From an uncultured Collinsella sp. (GTDB lineage Bacteria > Actinomycetota > Coriobacteriia > Coriobacteriales > Coriobacteriaceae), in the NCBI GenBank assembly GCA_958445895.1, contig CAUCTV010000067.1, positions 1 to 6,333 of the forward strand: DNA of 6,333 bases, read 5' to 3'. Within the stretch, counting starts at the first letter, position 1, and each line of letters starts with the position of its first letter. Below are positions 5,128-6,333 of this stretch, piece by piece. A program made the translations under genes and the position numbers. The notes beneath the pieces are model-generated. The model saw nothing but the letters and a program-made list of their open reading frames with translations, ran no database searches and was not told where the DNA came from.

Positions 5128-6129
5128 CTACTCGGCCATTACGGTGATGTTCTCGCGGTGCGCGCGGATGACGTCCCAGCTAAAGTGCTCGACCAGCTGC
5201 TCGGCGGTACGCGGCGTGGTGTCCGGCGCGATGCCTGTTTGCCCGGCGAGCCATCCCAACAGTGCCTCGGGTGTGCCAAAGCGGGTGCGGAGCTCGCCCA
5301 GGTCCAGATCGCGATCGCGCTTGGAAAGGCGGCGGCCGTCCGGCGACATGAGCAGCGGGATGTGCGCGTAGCGCGGTGTGGGCAGTCCCAGCAGATGTTG
5401 CAGATAGATCTGGCGCGGCGTGGAACCAAGCAGGTCGCATCCGCGTACGATCTCGGTGACGCCCATGGCAGCGTCGTCGACCACCACGGCCAGCTGATAG
5501 GCAAACACGCCGTCGCTGCGGCGCACCAAAAAGTCGCCGCACTCGGTGGCGAGTGCCTCGCATTGGGCTCCGTACGTGCGGTCAACGAATTCGATCACGT
5601 CGCCGGCGAGGTCGTCGACGGCGGGCACACGCAGGCGCGTGGCGGGAGCGCGCAGGGCGCTGCGGCGGGTAACCTCCTCGGCAGAAAGGCCTCGGCAGGC
5701 GCCGCGGTAGATGGGCGTGCCGTCGCTGGCGTGCGGCGCGCTTGCGGTGTGGAGCTCGGCGCGCGTGCAAAAGCAGGGATAGGTGAGGCCGGCGTCTTGC
5801 AGCTGGTGCAGGGCGTCCTCGTACAAGTCCAGGCGATCGTGCTGGCAGTAGGGGCCTTCGTCCCACTCAAGCCCCAGCCAGGCTAGGTCGTCAATCAATT
5901 GGGCGGCAAGTTCCGGGCGCTTGCAGCGATCGTCCAGGTCCTCGATGCGCAACACGATGCTGCCGCCCTGGCTGCGGGCCGAAAGCCACGCGCACAGGCA
6001 GCTGAACACGTTGCCCAGATGCATGCGGCCCGAGGGCGACGGGGCAAAGCGGCCCACGACGGGCGCGGGAGCGGCCGCTGCTGGTGCGCCCGCGGCGTGT
6101 GTTGCTATGTTGCATGCGTTGATATCCAT
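5128..6129 (-). CDS. gluQ: Glutamyl-Q tRNA(Asp) synthetase (GluQRS)
   Basis: Activates glutamate with ATP and attaches it to the queuosine at the wobble position of tRNA(Asp), rather than to the tRNA 3' end. It is a cytosolic tRNA-modification enzyme. The 333-residue protein is a truncated class I glutamyl-tRNA synthetase: the catalytic domain is present and the C-terminal anticodon-binding domain is absent, which defines GluQRS. Visible motifs are GRFAPSPSGRMHLGN at 26-40 (HIGH-type signature), RIEDLDDR at 61-68, and a zinc site C119-x-C121, Y141, C145 (CFC then YRGAC). LSKRD at 268-272 is the KMSKS equivalent. The protein is somewhat longer than common members of about 300 residues, mainly because of an Ala/Pro-rich extension of about 24 residues. 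A GTG at residue 25 is a possible but less likely start, since it leaves almost nothing before the GRFAPSPSG signature. The gene is co-oriented with the toxin-antitoxin pair but 105 bp away from it. Confidence 0.93.
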   Translation of the reverse strand: MDINACNIATHAAGAPAAAAPAPVVGRFAPSPSGRMHLGNVFSCLCAWLSARSQGGSIVLRIEDLDDRCKRPELAAQLIDDLAWLGLEWDEGPYCQHDRLDLYEDALHQLQDAGLTYPCFCTRAELHTASAPHASDGTPIYRGACRGLSAEEVTRRSALRAPATRLRVPAVDDLAGDVIEFVDRTYGAQCEALATECGDFLVRRSDGVFAYQLAVVVDDAAMGVTEIVRGCDLLGSTPRQIYLQHLLGLPTPRYAHIPLLMSPDGRRLSKRDRDLDLGELRTRFGTPEALLGWLAGQTGIAPDTTPRTAEQLVEHFSWDVIRAHRENITVMAE

Positions 6130-6136
6130 GCGGACG

Positions 6137-6142
6137 AGTATA
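6137..6142 (-). promoter_or_regulatory. Candidate -10 element for a leaderless gluQ transcript
   Basis: TATACT on the minus strand matches TATAAT at 5 of 6 positions and ends 7 nt before the gluQ ATG. Transcription would start at or within a base or two of the A of that ATG. No Shine-Dalgarno-like sequence lies between them. Leaderless mRNAs with this layout are common in actinobacteria. No recognisable -35 is seen at the usual distance, so confidence is moderate. Confidence 0.5.
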
Positions 6143-6272
6143 GCGCGGGGTGAGGTGAGGGGGCGTCGTCGATGCTCGCGAGTTGCCGAGGCTGCGTGTT
6201 GTGCGCGGCGGGCACCGACTCAACACCTCGATTACCGCCCCAAGCTCAGCCCCTTCAACCCCTCAAACGACA

Positions 6273-6308
6273 GAAGCCCCGGCAGCTCTTCGCAACTGCC
6301 GGGGTTTC
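6273..6308. terminator. Strong GC-rich hairpin, probable intrinsic terminator
   Basis: CCCCGGCAG (6277-6285) pairs perfectly with CTGCCGGGG (6296-6304) around a 10-nt loop. The stem extends outward to 6273 and 6308 through a G-T wobble, two A-T pairs and a G-C pair, giving 13 bp. The T-rich flank on the plus strand is short (GGGGTTTCC); the minus strand reads GGGGCTTCTG. It may act in either direction, most plausibly ending a minus-strand gene located right of the window. The rest of 6130-6272 shows no tRNA or convincing gene. Confidence 0.65.
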
Positions 6309-6333
6309 CGCGGAAAAGGGGGACATGATCCTC

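Noticed and set aside
5158..5886. 242-codon plus-strand frame opposite gluQ
   Set aside because: The GluQRS motifs on the minus strand are unambiguous; this frame is low-complexity Ala/Gly/Val.
6232..6333. Minus-strand open frame entering from the right edge and ending at TAA 6234-6232
   Set aside because: It reads through the terminator hairpin at 6273-6308, and its 33 codons resemble nothing recognisable. A real gene end containing this stem is unlikely, but the sequence to the right is not visible.
6316..6333. Possible plus-strand gene start (G-run then ATG at 6325)
   Set aside because: The purine run ends only 2 nt before the ATG and is GGGGG rather than GGAGG; only three codons are visible.
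1..6333. CRISPR array, tRNA, rRNA, insertion sequence or phage attachment site
   Set aside because: No regularly spaced direct repeats, tRNA-like cloverleaf, transposase motifs or flanking target duplications were seen on either strand.

Overview
The window looks like chromosome of a high-GC actinobacterium of the class Coriobacteriia, most likely Collinsella or a close relative. This is a judgement from codon usage, the Ala/Asp-rich sortase-anchored surface protein and the overall gene style; no database search was possible.

Layout. Positions 2-1447 (+) hold the 3' part of a large coiled-coil surface protein ending in an MPATG sortase signal; its N-terminus lies left of the window. Positions 1544-1909 (+) encode a small AT-richer membrane-anchored protein with a probable His/Cys metal-binding domain. 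Positions 2039-4164 (+) carry three consecutive calcineurin-like metallophosphoesterases. The first and third are paralogues of each other, and the shorter middle one belongs to a different subfamily. The second and third overlap by ATGA. Positions 4203-4246 contain a perfect 12-bp inverted repeat with a 20-nt spacer, between the phosphoesterases and the next module.

Positions 5022-4286 (-) form a two-gene toxin-antitoxin module of the TacA/TacT type: a DUF1778 ribbon-helix-helix antitoxin followed by a GNAT acetyltransferase toxin, joined by an ATGA overlap. Its promoter is unusually clear. A perfect palindrome with 9-bp arms fills the 17-bp spacer between a -35 and a -10 element, as expected of an autoregulatory operator. 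Positions 6129-5128 (-) encode glutamyl-Q tRNA(Asp) synthetase (GluQRS), possibly translated from a leaderless mRNA. The right end is non-coding and carries a strong GC-rich hairpin terminator at 6273-6308.

The genes do not form one pathway. The surface protein belongs to the cell envelope, the phosphoesterase trio is probably one transcription unit of unknown substrate, the toxin-antitoxin pair is an accessory module, and GluQRS is a tRNA-modification housekeeping gene. No wholly new system is evident. The best leads are the phosphoesterase trio, the promoter-embedded palindrome, and the unexplained inverted repeat with a possible gene remnant at 4203-4289.
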